This document shows positions 23,727-32,799 of a stretch of 51,926 nucleotides of DNA, piece by piece. The first letter of the stretch is position 1. Each line of letters begins with the position of its first letter. The notes under the pieces are model-generated. The model worked only from the letters and a program-made list of their open reading frames with translations. It had not been told where the DNA came from and did no database searches. Position numbers and translations under genes: made by a program. The stretch is from Myxococcales bacterium (GTDB lineage Bacteria; Myxococcota_A; UBA796; GCA-2862545), in NCBI GenBank assembly GCA_019634415.1, contig JAHQVJ010000012.1:1-51926 (forward strand). The letters run 5' to 3'.

Positions 23727-24228
23727 CGAGCTCGAAACACAGCTGAGAGCGCTTCAGACCGTAGATGCGACCATCGCGCGCCTCGTAGTTGGCGTACAGC
23801 GCGCCGTTCTCGCGCCAGGCGCGCTGCAGGCCCTTCTCCAGCCCGTGGTGAAGCGTCATCTCCTTGAAGCGCGCTCCGCTGCGGTACCACTGGCGCTGCA
23901 CACCGTGGGGCACGCCATCCACCAGGTGGCCCTCGGCGCGCAGGGTGCCGTCGGGCCACCACTGCTGCACCGTCCCGTGGCGCCGTCCGTCCCGGTAGGG
24001 CGCCCGCTCCCACGGCTGCCCGTCAGGGTACCAGCGCTCGCGCAGGCCGTGGCGTCGTCCGCGGCGGTAGCTCACGCGCTCTACGAGCTGCCCGTCATCG
24101 GTGTGTCGCTCGGCCACGCCCGTGAAGGGCCGTCCGTCGTGCACCATCTGGCCGGCCCGCGGCACGAGCACGAGCGCGTCGGCGTCGATGGGCTGCGACG
24201 TGCCACACGCCAGGAGGAGCCACCACAT
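23638..24228 (-). CDS. MORN-repeat lipoprotein (YwqK-like)
   Basis: A 196-residue protein with a very short lipoprotein signal (MWWLLLAC) followed by about five MORN/YwqK-type repeats of the form YxxGxxHGxxxxWYxDG (for example YRRGRRHGLRERWYPDGQ and YRDGRRHGTVQQWWPDG). Relatives are often annotated as toxin-antitoxin YwqK antitoxins, a label I do not find supported here. MORN repeats form extended beta-hairpin surfaces that bind proteins or membranes. The last 30 residues (after QLCFELDDEEVV) are low-complexity and overlap the SCO gene, so the functional protein may end near there. It starts 8 bases after the YHYH gene ends. Confidence 0.75.
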   Translation of the reverse strand: MWWLLLACGTSQPIDADALVLVPRAGQMVHDGRPFTGVAERHTDDGQLVERVSYRRGRRHGLRERWYPDGQPWERAPYRDGRRHGTVQQWWPDGTLRAEGHLVDGVPHGVQRQWYRSGARFKEMTLHHGLEKGLQRAWRENGALYANYEARDGRIYGLKRSQLCFELDDEEVVRGGDAVDARSAVGLRDVARGRRD

Positions 24229-24236
24229 CGCCCGGC

Positions 24237-24965
24237 CTACTGGACGGCGCTGGGCGACCCTTGGTAGTCGCCCGGGAACAGGATGTAGTACTGGCCCAGG
24301 TAGAGCTCGTTGGCGATATGGTAGTGGTAGACGGCCTCGTCACTGTGTGGGGTGACGCCGATGTGGCCGCTCGAGGCATCCAGATCGCTGGGGTAGCCCC
24401 CGCCAGCGGAGGCGGGCTCCCGTCGCCCGTACAGGAAGAACCCGTCTGCCAGCACGCCGATGAGCGCATCGTCGTCTTCCGACCAGGCGATGGGCTCGAG
24501 GTGGTAGTGGTAGGACTGGGGGCCGGTGTGGGCACCCGTGTAGTCGAGGCTTCCCAAGGCGCCGTCGATGGGGACGTTGCCGCCTTCCTGGTCGTTGTAG
24601 ATCACCGCTCCGCTCACGGCGATGCCGATGGGGCCGAGGCCGGTAGCGGTCGACGAGCTGGCGACGGTGGGCTCGGCGGGAACGCGCAGGGTGTAGGAGC
24701 CCTGGAAGCGATCGATGTAGCCAGGTGCCATCTGAGCAGTGGAGGTGACCGTGGGGGCCACGTACAGCTCGTGGCCAGGACCCCAGTAGGGCGTGGTGTG
24801 ATCGGGCCAGCCGTTGGTCTCGAACACCACGTCGTCGCCGTCCACGTAGACGGTGACGTTGGTGCCGAAGGCGTCGTACACGCCTCCCATGGCCTGCTGG
24901 GTGAGGTCGGTGCCGCCATCTCCGGTGCACGCCATGCCGAACACCAGCCATCCGATGTGCCTCAT
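24237..24965 (-). CDS. YHYH domain lipoprotein
   Basis: A 242-residue exported protein with a lipobox GMAC (near residue 13) and the two YHYH signatures that define the family: QSYHYHLEP and AVYHYHIANE. Between them lie GLGPIGIAVSGAVIYND and DGFFLYGRRE, usual for the domain. YHYH proteins are extracellular or periplasmic and of unknown biochemical role; the repeated Tyr-His pairs suggest metal binding, which would suit the SCO gene two positions downstream (inference). It is the first gene of a three-gene minus-strand operon and diverges from the membrane-protein pair at 25179 across a 213-base gap. Confidence 0.88.
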   Translation of the reverse strand: MRHIGWLVFGMACTGDGGTDLTQQAMGGVYDAFGTNVTVYVDGDDVVFETNGWPDHTTPYWGPGHELYVAPTVTSTAQMAPGYIDRFQGSYTLRVPAEPTVASSSTATGLGPIGIAVSGAVIYNDQEGGNVPIDGALGSLDYTGAHTGPQSYHYHLEPIAWSEDDDALIGVLADGFFLYGRREPASAGGGYPSDLDASSGHIGVTPHSDEAVYHYHIANELYLGQYYILFPGDYQGSPSAVQ

Positions 24966-25178
24966 CTCACCCCCTGGTGGTCGATCGTCGATCCATGCCT
25001 AGGCAGTCTTCAGGTCGAGTTCCGCGGGGCTTTGGTCAGCCCGAGTCAGCGAGTGTCAGCACCATCCGGATAGGCGGTGGCATGCAGGAGCTACCGCTTC
25101 ATGCAGATGTCGCTGGACAAGCACGCTCGGTGAACGGTCCGTCGTGCCGATGGTAGGGTCCCCAGGGGGCCCCGACGC
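24966..25178. other. Divergent intergenic region, 213 bases
   Basis: The region between the YHYH operon and the membrane-protein pair must hold both promoters. I see a near-palindrome GATCGTCGATC close to the YHYH start and a GC-rich run just before the ATG at 25179, but no convincing promoter boxes, RNA gene or coding remnant. Confidence 0.4.
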
Positions 25179-25598
25179 ATGACCGATCTGGCCTCGACCG
25201 ACTTCAGCCCCGGGCAGCTACGGGCCTTCGGAGTGTCCAGCGTGCTCGCGGGCCTGGTGGCGGTTCAGCTGGGGATCCTCGGTGTCGCGGCGGCGGCCCT
25301 GGCGGTGAGCGGCGTGTCGGAGGAGGTCGCCAACGCGGGCTCCGTGGCCGCTGTGGAGGTCGGGATCTGGTGGCTCGTGGGGGTGGTGGCCAGCTGGAGC
25401 GTGCTGCTGTTCGCGCTCGCGGGGCTGGCGGGGCTGCACAGCCATGCGCTGGCGACGCTGGCGCGCGCCCCCGGATCGAGCACCTTTCGGGCCTGGGCTC
25501 TGAGTCGCCGCCGGGTGTGGTGGGGCCTGCTGGCGTGCGTGGGGCTGCTCACCATGGGGTGCTGCTCGGCGGTGCCGGCGGTGGTGTGGACGCCATGA
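25179..25598 (+). CDS. Small membrane protein, three predicted transmembrane segments
   Basis: A 139-residue hydrophobic protein with three probable membrane segments: VLAGLVAVQLGILGVAAAAL, LVGVVASWSVLLFALAGLAG and LLACVGLLTMGCCSAVPAVV, joined by short loops; RAWALSRRRVWW between the second and third is basic and probably cytoplasmic. No family is recognised. Its stop overlaps the start of the next membrane protein (ATGA), so the two are translated together and may form a complex. Confidence 0.65.
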   Translation: MTDLASTDFSPGQLRAFGVSSVLAGLVAVQLGILGVAAAALAVSGVSEEVANAGSVAAVEVGIWWLVGVVASWSVLLFALAGLAGLHSHALATLARAPGSSTFRAWALSRRRVWWGLLACVGLLTMGCCSAVPAVVWTP

Positions 25599-25987
25599 GC
25601 GCCGACAACCCCTTCTCCAGTGGCTCGGCTCGGCCCGAGCCCGAGTCCGTCCGTCAGATCGTGCGAGATGCGCGCCTGCCGCAGCTGGGTAGCCTCCTGG
25701 GCATCGCGATGTGGGCGTTCCTCCTCACGGTGCTGGTGCTGGGCGAGGCCGAGGGGGGCACCCTTCCCGAGGACGAGGTCCCGCTGTTCGCCATCGCCTT
25801 GGCGCCGGTGGCGTGGGTGGTGGTGCTGCTGTGTGGGGCACAGCTGTGGCTCACTCGACGGGCCACCCGCACCGAGCGGCTCGAGCTGGGCCCTCTGGTG
25901 CGCGGCGAGGTGCAGCTCTGGGGGAGCTGCTGCGTGCTTCTGCTGGCGTGGGGCAGCCTCGTGGTGTGGATGGCCCTACGCGTCTGA
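25595..25987 (+). CDS. Small membrane protein, three predicted transmembrane segments
   Basis: A 130-residue protein with an N-terminal soluble stretch (MSADNPFSSGSARPEPESVR) and three probable membrane segments: LLGIAMWAFLLTVLVLGEA, LFAIALAPVAWVVVLLCGAQ and SCCVLLLAWGSLVVWMAL. It is coupled to the preceding membrane protein by an ATGA overlap. At its 3' end it overlaps by 12 bases the end of the convergent glycosyltransferase-acyltransferase gene. No family is recognised. Confidence 0.65.
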   Translation: MSADNPFSSGSARPEPESVRQIVRDARLPQLGSLLGIAMWAFLLTVLVLGEAEGGTLPEDEVPLFAIALAPVAWVVVLLCGAQLWLTRRATRTERLELGPLVRGEVQLWGSCCVLLLAWGSLVVWMALRV

Positions 25988-27799
25988 GTCCGCGTCGTCC
26001 CAGGGGTCGAAGAAGTTGTACCACTGCAGCGGATAGCGCTCGCACCAGGCTTCCAGCTGCCCTGCGAGCTGCAGCGCCCACTGCGCCATGTCGGCGTCGC
26101 GCTGCGCGCGCGAGGTGAAGCCCCAGACAACCGGCTCGGAGACGTGCACGCGGTAGCGCCCCTCCTCGCGAAAGCAGCCCAGCATCACCACCGGCGCCTT
26201 CGCGAGCCCGGCCAGCAGCAGCGGGCCCGCTGGCAGCCGCACGTCGTCGCCCAGGAACGGCACCCGCAGCGAGCGGCCATCCACCACCCGATCCGCCTTC
26301 ACCGCCACGATGTCGCCGCTGCGCAGCGCCCGGACCGCGGCCACCGACGCGAGATCGGCACCGTCGTTGAGCGCGATGATCTTCGGGGCCAGCTCCCCCA
26401 TGTGCTCCCGCAGCAGGCGCTGGTAGGGATCGGCGGGGTCCACGTACATCACCACGTGCACGGTGCGGCCCGACTTGCCGCGCAGGGCGGCGGCAGCCAG
26501 CTCCGGGTCGCCCATGTGGGACGTGATCAGCAGCACGCCGCTGTCGTTGTCGTACAGCGCGTGGCGGGCCGCCTCCACGTCGGGAGGATCGAACTGTAGC
26601 ACCGACGGCCCCCACAGCAGCAGGGCGAACCGGTCCACCAGGGAGCGCGCGAACTGCGCCATGATCCGCCACGCCAGCCACCCTCGGCGGACGGCGCCGG
26701 CGTCGGGGAAGCGACGTCGGAGGTAGGCGTCCAGCCCCTGTCGGAGGTGCGCTGCGGCGAACCAGTAGAACACTGGCAGCGGCATCACCGCCAGCGTGCA
26801 GAGCCGCCGACCGAACAGGCGCAGGATGGCCAGCAGGAACCGCCAGCCGAGCAAGGTGCCGCGATGTTGCCCCTGCCATCCGCTGCGAGGCGCGGGCACG
26901 AACCAGCGCGGGGGCCACAGGATCCGCTCCACCACCAGCTGCACGTTGAGCCACGTCACCCGCGCGGTGTCCCACAGCTTGCGGTAGGAGCTGACGCGCT
27001 GTTCGCGGGGTGGGTAGAACACGCGGCAGGGGATGTCGCGCACGGGCACGCCCGACCAGATCGCCCGCGTGAGCACCTCCACCTCCCACTCGTAGCGAGA
27101 GGGCGGCAGGTGCAGCGCGCGCACCGCTGCCACGGGGTAGGCGCGGTAGCCGCTCTGGGTGTCGCCGAGCCACCGGCCGGTCTCCACCCACACCCAGAAG
27201 TTGGAGTTGCGCCGCGCCCAGATGGAGCCATCGGGGGTGGCGGCAGCGTCCCGCACCCCGCAGATCACGGCCTCGGGCGCCTCGGCGATGGCCTGTAGGA
27301 AGGCGGGGAGGTCGTCGGGGAAGTGCTGACCGTCGGCGTCGATGGCGATGATGTGGCTGAAGCCAGCGTCGTGGGCGTGCTGGAGGGCGGTGAGCAGTGC
27401 CGCACCCTTGCCCAGGTTCTCGGGGTGGCGGTGCACGCTGGCGCCGGCGTCGGCGGCCAGCGTGCCGGATCCGTCCGAGCTGCCGTCGTCGATCACCCAC
27501 ACGTGGGGATGATGAGCCAGGCAGTCGCGCACCACACGGGCGATGGTGCCGGCGTTGTCGTGGGTGGGGATGACCACCACGGGGCGCACGCCCGCTGCGA
27601 CGGGCTGCAGCCCTGGCCCACGCCGCAGCGAGGAGGTGACCGCGAGCCAGCTCGCCGAGGCCGACAGCACGACCACCAGCGGCCACCCCACCTCCGGCAT
27701 GCCCTTGAGCAGCCAGGTGAGCACGAGCACGGCGCCGAGGGCTACGAGCACCAGGCCGTCGAGCCCGGGCCAGCGTCGGCGGGCGGCCCAGGTGCTCAC
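25976..27799 (-). CDS. Fused family 2 glycosyltransferase and LpxL-type acyltransferase (aryl-polyene-type)
   Basis: A 607-residue bifunctional protein. After two N-terminal membrane segments (VLVALGAVLVLTWLL, PLVVVLSASASWLAV), residues about 65-300 form a GT2 domain: VVVIPTHDNAGTIARVV, VIDDGSSDGSG, and the DxD motif in IAIDADGQHF. Residues about 330-600 are a lipid A-type lysophospholipid acyltransferase with the catalytic HX4E box in TSHMGDPELAA and VAVKADRVVDGR further on. This fusion is a hallmark of aryl-polyene clusters, where it is thought to build the glycolipid anchor. The GTG start forms a GTGA overlap with the upstream lipoprotein gene. The 3' end overlaps a convergent membrane-protein gene by 12 bases. 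Confidence 0.88.
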   Translation of the reverse strand: MSTWAARRRWPGLDGLVLVALGAVLVLTWLLKGMPEVGWPLVVVLSASASWLAVTSSLRRGPGLQPVAAGVRPVVVIPTHDNAGTIARVVRDCLAHHPHVWVIDDGSSDGSGTLAADAGASVHRHPENLGKGAALLTALQHAHDAGFSHIIAIDADGQHFPDDLPAFLQAIAEAPEAVICGVRDAAATPDGSIWARRNSNFWVWVETGRWLGDTQSGYRAYPVAAVRALHLPPSRYEWEVEVLTRAIWSGVPVRDIPCRVFYPPREQRVSSYRKLWDTARVTWLNVQLVVERILWPPRWFVPAPRSGWQGQHRGTLLGWRFLLAILRLFGRRLCTLAVMPLPVFYWFAAAHLRQGLDAYLRRRFPDAGAVRRGWLAWRIMAQFARSLVDRFALLLWGPSVLQFDPPDVEAARHALYDNDSGVLLITSHMGDPELAAAALRGKSGRTVHVVMYVDPADPYQRLLREHMGELAPKIIALNDGADLASVAAVRALRSGDIVAVKADRVVDGRSLRVPFLGDDVRLPAGPLLLAGLAKAPVVMLGCFREEGRYRVHVSEPVVWGFTSRAQRDADMAQWALQLAGQLEAWCERYPLQWYNFFDPWDDADSDA

Positions 27800-28254
27800 G
27801 GGATCACCACCCGCAGCGTGTAGCCGCGGATCGGATCTGCGAGCATCCAGGTGTTCTGCTCGCGAGTGACGCGGGCCGGCCCCCCCGGTCCGCGCACCTT
27901 CCAGGTGCGCTCGTCCACCGTGATCAGCCGATGGCGGCCGGCACGGCAGCGAGGGGCGTCGCAGCGGTACCGCATCATGGCGGCCAGGTCGCGCTCGAAG
28001 GGCAGGCGCTTCAGCACGCCAGCCAGATCCGGATCCGAGGACTCGAGCTGCACCTCGCCGTCGCTCACCTCCACGCTGAACAGGGCGGTGCCCGTGGGCA
28101 ACAGCGCGTCGAGCCGCCACGGACCGTCGCCCACCGACACCGCGGCCATCCCGGCCATGGTGCGTCCACGCGCCTCCATGGCGAAGCCGTGCAACCCCTC
28201 CAGCTCCTGGGTGGACGCCATCGGCAGACTGCAGGCCATCAACCACGCGATCAC
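27796..28254 (-). CDS. Small lipoprotein, DUF3261-like
   Basis: A 152-residue protein starting at GTG 28254 (GTGA overlap with the exporter stop) with a minimal lipoprotein signal VIAWLMAC. The mature part, including WRLDALLPTGTALFSVEVSD and LKRLPFERDLAAM, is beta-rich and resembles DUF3261 outer-membrane lipoproteins, a constant member of aryl-polyene clusters between the exporter and other genes. Similarity is read by eye and position, so the family call is tentative. It is probably an outer-membrane acceptor for the lipid delivered by the exporter and LolA-like protein. Confidence 0.6.
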   Translation of the reverse strand: MIAWLMACSLPMASTQELEGLHGFAMEARGRTMAGMAAVSVGDGPWRLDALLPTGTALFSVEVSDGEVQLESSDPDLAGVLKRLPFERDLAAMMRYRCDAPRCRAGRHRLITVDERTWKVRGPGGPARVTREQNTWMLADPIRGYTLRVVIP

Positions 28255-31200
28255 GGGAGCAGCTCCTCGATGGTGTGCACCTGGTGTGCGTACTCGGGGG
28301 GGGTGGCCAGCGCCTGCCGCAGCAGCGGCTCGGCCTCGCTCGTCCGATCCAGTCGGTGCAGTGCGACGCCCACCTCGACGAGGGCCTCGGGGTGGTCGGG
28401 CATCAGGGCCAGCGCCTGCTGCCCCAGCTCCAGCGCCTCGGCGGCGGTGCGGGCGCGTCTCGCCTGGCGCAGCAAGGTGCGGCCTTGGCGCGTGGCGAAG
28501 GCGCGGTCGGCGTCGTCGTCGGGGGCGACCACCTCCACCGGCGCCAGCTCTCCTCGCAGCAGATCCGCCAACCGCACCTCCACGAAGCCCGCGGCGACGT
28601 GGGGGTAACGACTGATCCACAGGGTCTGCTGGGTGGCGTCGATCACGATCGAGTGCGTGGCCAGATCGGCGTCGAGTGCGTGGCGGTGGCCGCGGGGAAG
28701 GGCGGCGTCTCCCAGGCCGCGTCGATCCTTCAGGATCTGCACGGCTGCGGGCATGTCGAGGCGGCCGAGGCGTCGCTGCAGCAGCTCCTCGAGGCGCTGC
28801 AGCCGGGGCACGGTGGTGATGGTGGCCATGCGGTCGAGGTTGGTGGCGTCGTCGGCGAAGGCTTCGTGGCGGAAGTGGTTGGTGACCGCCAGGTGGCCGT
28901 CGACGTCGAGGCGCTCCACCCGGTCGGGGCTCACCTCGAACAGCGCCGCTTCGCCCGCGGCGCCGTCCACCACCATCACGTTCTCCGACACGAAGCCGCT
29001 GCGGGAGCGCAGCACGGCCTCGGCCTCGTCGAGCGAGCTGGCCGTCTGCAGGATCTGCCGGACGATCAGCGTCATCGGCGTGCCGGTGCGGATGGGGGCG
29101 TCGGAGCCGCCGGCCTGGATCGCCACGGCGAGTCCCTCGGCGTTCAGCCCCGACACCGAGCCCACCAGGCCGGAGAACGCCAGCGAGACGAAGGCGTGGC
29201 CCTCGTCGGGCTGGTGCACCCAGATCACCTTGTCGCGATCGAAGGCCACCCCGCCGTCGAAGTCGAAGTTGCGCGCGAGCAGCCACGAGCCGTCGGCGGT
29301 GGCGCTGCCGCCCGCCATGAAGCCCGAGCAGGCCAGCAGGGGCGTGTCCACCAGCGCCTGCCCGATGTCGTGGATGGCGTGGTAGTACACCTTGCGCGTG
29401 TAGGGGGGGCCCCGGAACGCGAAGCGCTTGGGGGTGGCGTCCACGTCGCCCTGGATCTCGAGGAGGTGCTCGGGGTCGATGGCCTGGGGCAAGGTGGCCC
29501 CGACCACCATCGAGGCCCGCGTGATCAGCCAGCGAGCGGCTGGGTGGGGGACGGCGGTGTGGAAGGCGTGGAAGAGCTCGTCCTCCAGGCGCACCCGCAG
29601 CTCGCGGGTGAGCGCGCCGGCGCCGTAGCCCGACTCGTAGGCGCCGCCCTCGGTGGACAGCAGCCACACCCCCTCGCGCCGCACCAGCCGCTGCGGGCCG
29701 AAGCGCTGATTCCCAGGCGTGCCCTGCAGCTCGTGTGGGGGTGCGGTGGCATCGGGATCGGGGAGCCGGAAGGAGGAGGCGGTGACCAGCAGTAGGTCGA
29801 GGTGCACTCCCACCAGTGCGAGCCACGCCAGGCGGCCGAGCCAGGGCAGCGCGCGGCGGCCGGGCCACGGTGCCTCCGACAGCAGCGCGGGCACCACCAC
29901 CAGCGCCACGGCGGCCGCGGCGGTGACGCCGAAGCCCATGGCGATGCCGACGCTGCGGAGCACGGGTGCCTCGGCCGCCAGCAGCCCCGCGAACCCCGCC
30001 AGGGTGGTCAGCGCCCCCAGCACCACCGCGCGTCTCGCGCTGCCGGGATCCTGGGTCACGGCGCAGAAGATGCCGTAGTCGAAGGCGAGTCCCACGAGCA
30101 GCATGCACAGCGACACGCTCACGGCGTTCCAGGGGGTAGACAGCAGCACGCTGCCTCCCGCAGCCGCCAGCAGCCCCGCCGCTGCCGGCGCCAGCGTGAG
30201 CGCCACCTTAGCCGGATCTCGCAGGTGGGCGATGAGCAGGATCGCCACCAGGCCCACGGCCACCCCGGCGTAGCGGGCGAACTCGGCCACCACCGTCTGC
30301 AGCCCGTGCTGCGCCACGCTGGAGGTGTCCACCCACCGAGCGTCTGCGTCGGTGGCCGCCACCGTGTCGGCGATGGCGAAGGCCATGTCGGGCGTGGCCA
30401 GGGGCACCGTGATCAGGGCGGTGTGGCCTTCGTCGGTGGTGCGCAGGTGGCGACCTACCACGTCGCCCACCAGCGTGCCCTCCCAGGCGTCCAGCGGCAG
30501 GGGGCGAGCGCGATCGTGCAGGCGCTGGCCCGCACCTGGAAAGGAGACGAAGCCAACGGTGTCGGCGGCCAGCGTCAGCCGGCGGTCGAGCTCGTGGGGG
30601 GGCGGGAGCGCTGCGCGTCTGAGCGCAGCCGTGGCGGGGCCAGGCAGCCAGGTGGCGGGCCCCACCGGGGTGGCGATGCCCAGCGCCGAGATGGCCTGCT
30701 GCACGGCGGCAGCTCGATCGAGCACCGCGCCTGCGTCGTCGCCTTGTACCACCACCAGCCCCTGGCGGCGGCTGTCGGCCCACCGCTGGGCGAACCCCGC
30801 CTCCGCTTGCTCCAGGGCGACGGAGCGCGCCAGCAGGTTGCGCGGATCGGTGTCGAAGGAGGAGCCCGTGGCGAGCATGGCGAGGGCGGCCACGGCGGCG
30901 AGCACGGGGAGCGTGAAGCCGTGGCGGGGGTGCGGGGCGTGGGGCGGCTCGTGGGCGCCCACCCAACCGAACAGCGCTGGCCCTGCCAGGCGCACGCTCA
31001 GGTAGGCGGTGGCGATGGTGCACAGCCCCATCACCCCGAGCCCACGCACCATGGGGAGCTGGCTCACGGTGAGGATGGCGAAGGCGAGCCCCGTGGACCC
31101 CGCGGCGAGGCGCAGCGGAGCGCGGAGCTGCGTGAGCGCTTCCTCGGCGGCCCGCTGCCGCTGGGGGCGGTCGGCGTCTGGCGGGGTGCGTCGGGCCGCG

Positions 31201-32135
31201 CACACGTACAGGTGGATCCAGTAGTCGGCGGCCAGCCCCGCCAGCGGCCCCACGAAGGCGAGCTGGATCCCGTGCACCGGTCCCACCAGCGCGGCCCCCG
31301 CCAGGGAGCCGGCGATGGCCACCGCCATGGCCACGAGGGCACCCACCATGGGGCGCAGGGAGCGCAGGCCCACCAGCAGGAACAGCACCAGCGCGCCGGT
31401 GCCCACGACAACGGCGCGTCGCACGTCGCTGCGGATGGCGGTGGCGGTCTCCGAGGCGTAGCGGGCCCCGCCGAGCCACTGTACGGGCAGCGGCTGGGCG
31501 GCAAGTAGGTCGTCGAGCTGCTGCACCCAGGGATCGTCGGGGCCGATCTGCTGGATGGTGCGCTGGGTCTGCGCGAGCACCAGGGCGTGGGTGCCCGAGG
31601 TGTCGAGCAGGATGCCGCCGCGCACCTGGCCTCGACCACCGCCGGCCCGCAGGGCGTCCAGTGCCAGCGTCTCGATGCCCAGCGGATCGGAGCGCACCTG
31701 GTCCTCCACCAGCCCGCCCCCTGGTCCCGAGAGCAGCCCGATGGCGCCGAGCAGCGCTCGCTGCATGCCCTGCGGCGAGGTGCGCTCCCGCAGATCCTCG
31801 GCGCTCACCAGGGCCGTGGCATGATCCGTCGCCACGCTCCGCACGGCGGCCAGGTCCTCGGCCGTCAGCACGCCGCGCACGTCCTCGATGCCGTCGAAGT
31901 CGTCGAGCGCCTTGGTGAGCTCGATGACCGCGTCTCGCAGCTCGTCGGGGGAGGCCTCGGAGCCGTCCACCTCGAAGCGCAGGATCCCGGCGATGCGCAG
32001 CGAGTCCGCCAGCTGCAGCGCCCGCGCCGCATCGGTGGGGAAGACCCGGTCCAGGGAGCTGGTGAACCGCGCCTGGCTGGCGAGCAGGATCAGCACGGCG
32101 ATCCCCAGCCAGGTCGCCACGGAGCGAGCGGTCAT
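28251..32135 (-). CDS. MMPL/RND exporter fused to a C45-type Ntn-hydrolase and TPR tail
   Basis: A 1294-residue protein. Residues 1 to about 800 are an MMPL/RND lipid exporter: N-terminal helix, large periplasmic loop, then two clusters of membrane helices (RAVVVGTGALVLFLLVGL, GVAVGLVAILLIAHL, VSVSLCMLLVGLAFDYGIF), with LAGLAADYWIHLYV in the first half. From about 815 a C45/acyl-CoA:6-APA acyltransferase-like Ntn-hydrolase follows; LLACSGFMAGGSATADGSWL then LLARNFDFDGG is its signature, with C936 the expected nucleophile. Residues about 1205-1294 look TPR-like (EALELGQQALALMPDHPEA). MMPL and C45 genes occur separately in some polyene clusters; here they are one reading frame. Starts at ATG 32135 overlapping the LolA stop. 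Confidence 0.88.
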   Translation of the reverse strand: MTARSVATWLGIAVLILLASQARFTSSLDRVFPTDAARALQLADSLRIAGILRFEVDGSEASPDELRDAVIELTKALDDFDGIEDVRGVLTAEDLAAVRSVATDHATALVSAEDLRERTSPQGMQRALLGAIGLLSGPGGGLVEDQVRSDPLGIETLALDALRAGGGRGQVRGGILLDTSGTHALVLAQTQRTIQQIGPDDPWVQQLDDLLAAQPLPVQWLGGARYASETATAIRSDVRRAVVVGTGALVLFLLVGLRSLRPMVGALVAMAVAIAGSLAGAALVGPVHGIQLAFVGPLAGLAADYWIHLYVCAARRTPPDADRPQRQRAAEEALTQLRAPLRLAAGSTGLAFAILTVSQLPMVRGLGVMGLCTIATAYLSVRLAGPALFGWVGAHEPPHAPHPRHGFTLPVLAAVAALAMLATGSSFDTDPRNLLARSVALEQAEAGFAQRWADSRRQGLVVVQGDDAGAVLDRAAAVQQAISALGIATPVGPATWLPGPATAALRRAALPPPHELDRRLTLAADTVGFVSFPGAGQRLHDRARPLPLDAWEGTLVGDVVGRHLRTTDEGHTALITVPLATPDMAFAIADTVAATDADARWVDTSSVAQHGLQTVVAEFARYAGVAVGLVAILLIAHLRDPAKVALTLAPAAAGLLAAAGGSVLLSTPWNAVSVSLCMLLVGLAFDYGIFCAVTQDPGSARRAVVLGALTTLAGFAGLLAAEAPVLRSVGIAMGFGVTAAAAVALVVVPALLSEAPWPGRRALPWLGRLAWLALVGVHLDLLLVTASSFRLPDPDATAPPHELQGTPGNQRFGPQRLVRREGVWLLSTEGGAYESGYGAGALTRELRVRLEDELFHAFHTAVPHPAARWLITRASMVVGATLPQAIDPEHLLEIQGDVDATPKRFAFRGPPYTRKVYYHAIHDIGQALVDTPLLACSGFMAGGSATADGSWLLARNFDFDGGVAFDRDKVIWVHQPDEGHAFVSLAFSGLVGSVSGLNAEGLAVAIQAGGSDAPIRTGTPMTLIVRQILQTASSLDEAEAVLRSRSGFVSENVMVVDGAAGEAALFEVSPDRVERLDVDGHLAVTNHFRHEAFADDATNLDRMATITTVPRLQRLEELLQRRLGRLDMPAAVQILKDRRGLGDAALPRGHRHALDADLATHSIVIDATQQTLWISRYPHVAAGFVEVRLADLLRGELAPVEVVAPDDDADRAFATRQGRTLLRQARRARTAAEALELGQQALALMPDHPEALVEVGVALHRLDRTSEAEPLLRQALATPPEYAHQVHTIEELLP

Positions 32136-32692
32136 GGGAGGTGGAAGAGCGCCGCGTCGAGGGTGGGGTTCACCACGACCCCGCTGAAGGCGATCTCCAC
32201 ACGGTCCCCGTCGGGCTCCGTGAGGGTGACCGAGGCCAGGTGCTGGCCATCGTCGGACAGCTGCAGCTCGATACGAGACACCCAGCGCAGCAGCTCCGGG
32301 CTCCGCGGAATCAGCGTGGCCTGCCGGTCGTCGTGGGTCACCTCGTAGGAGGTGCGCGCTTCCTCGAGGGAGCCCTGAAGCCCCACGGTGACCGAGCGGA
32401 CCACCGACAGCAGCTCGGGCCGCTCGCCCAGGGAGAAGCTCTCCTTCACCGACAGCTCCGGGTAGCTCATGTGCACCTGGTCCCCGTCGAGGATGAACAG
32501 CGACGAGGTGGGCTGCTGCAGCTCCCAGCGCAGCTGGCCGGGCCGGGAGAAGGCCACCGTGCCGCTGCTCGTGAGGGGACGGGCGAAGACCTGACGGTGC
32601 TGGGTCTGCGTGAACGTGGCCTGCAGGGTGTCGTGGCTCGAGACCACGTCCCAGGGCCCTGCGTGGGCAACGGCGACCCACCAAATGAGCAT
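32132..32692 (-). CDS. LolA-like outer-membrane lipoprotein carrier
   Basis: A 186-residue periplasmic protein with a signal peptide (MLIWWVAVAHA). LQATFTQTQHRQVFARPLTS, GTVAFSRPGQLRWELQQP and SLFILDGDQVHMSYPEL are typical LolA-fold strands: a half-barrel that carries a lipid through the periplasm. LolA-like proteins of this size belong to aryl-polyene and related lipid-export clusters. It is the first gene of a four-gene minus-strand operon coupled by 4-base overlaps (LolA, MMPL-C45, DUF3261-like, GT2-acyltransferase), and it diverges from the first acyl carrier protein gene across 107 bases. Confidence 0.85.
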   Translation of the reverse strand: MLIWWVAVAHAGPWDVVSSHDTLQATFTQTQHRQVFARPLTSSGTVAFSRPGQLRWELQQPTSSLFILDGDQVHMSYPELSVKESFSLGERPELLSVVRSVTVGLQGSLEEARTSYEVTHDDRQATLIPRSPELLRWVSRIELQLSDDGQHLASVTLTEPDGDRVEIAFSGVVVNPTLDAALFHLP

Positions 32693-32799
32693 GGTGTTGG
32701 CTCCCCTCTGTCGCCCTTTCCCTAGCCCAAGACGAACATGTTATCACCGTGGGCGCCGACGACGTCGTTGGCTAGGACCCCTTCCCCGAAGGTGAACCC

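Noticed and set aside
23638..24228. MORN/YwqK protein considered as a toxin-antitoxin antitoxin
   Set aside because: No toxin-like gene is adjacent; the protein is a secreted lipoprotein in an operon with YHYH and SCO genes.
28275..31508. Two long plus-strand frames (506 and 568 residues) opposite the exporter fusion
   Set aside because: Their products are Gln/His/Gly-rich without domains, while the minus strand encodes MMPL helices and the C45 signature.
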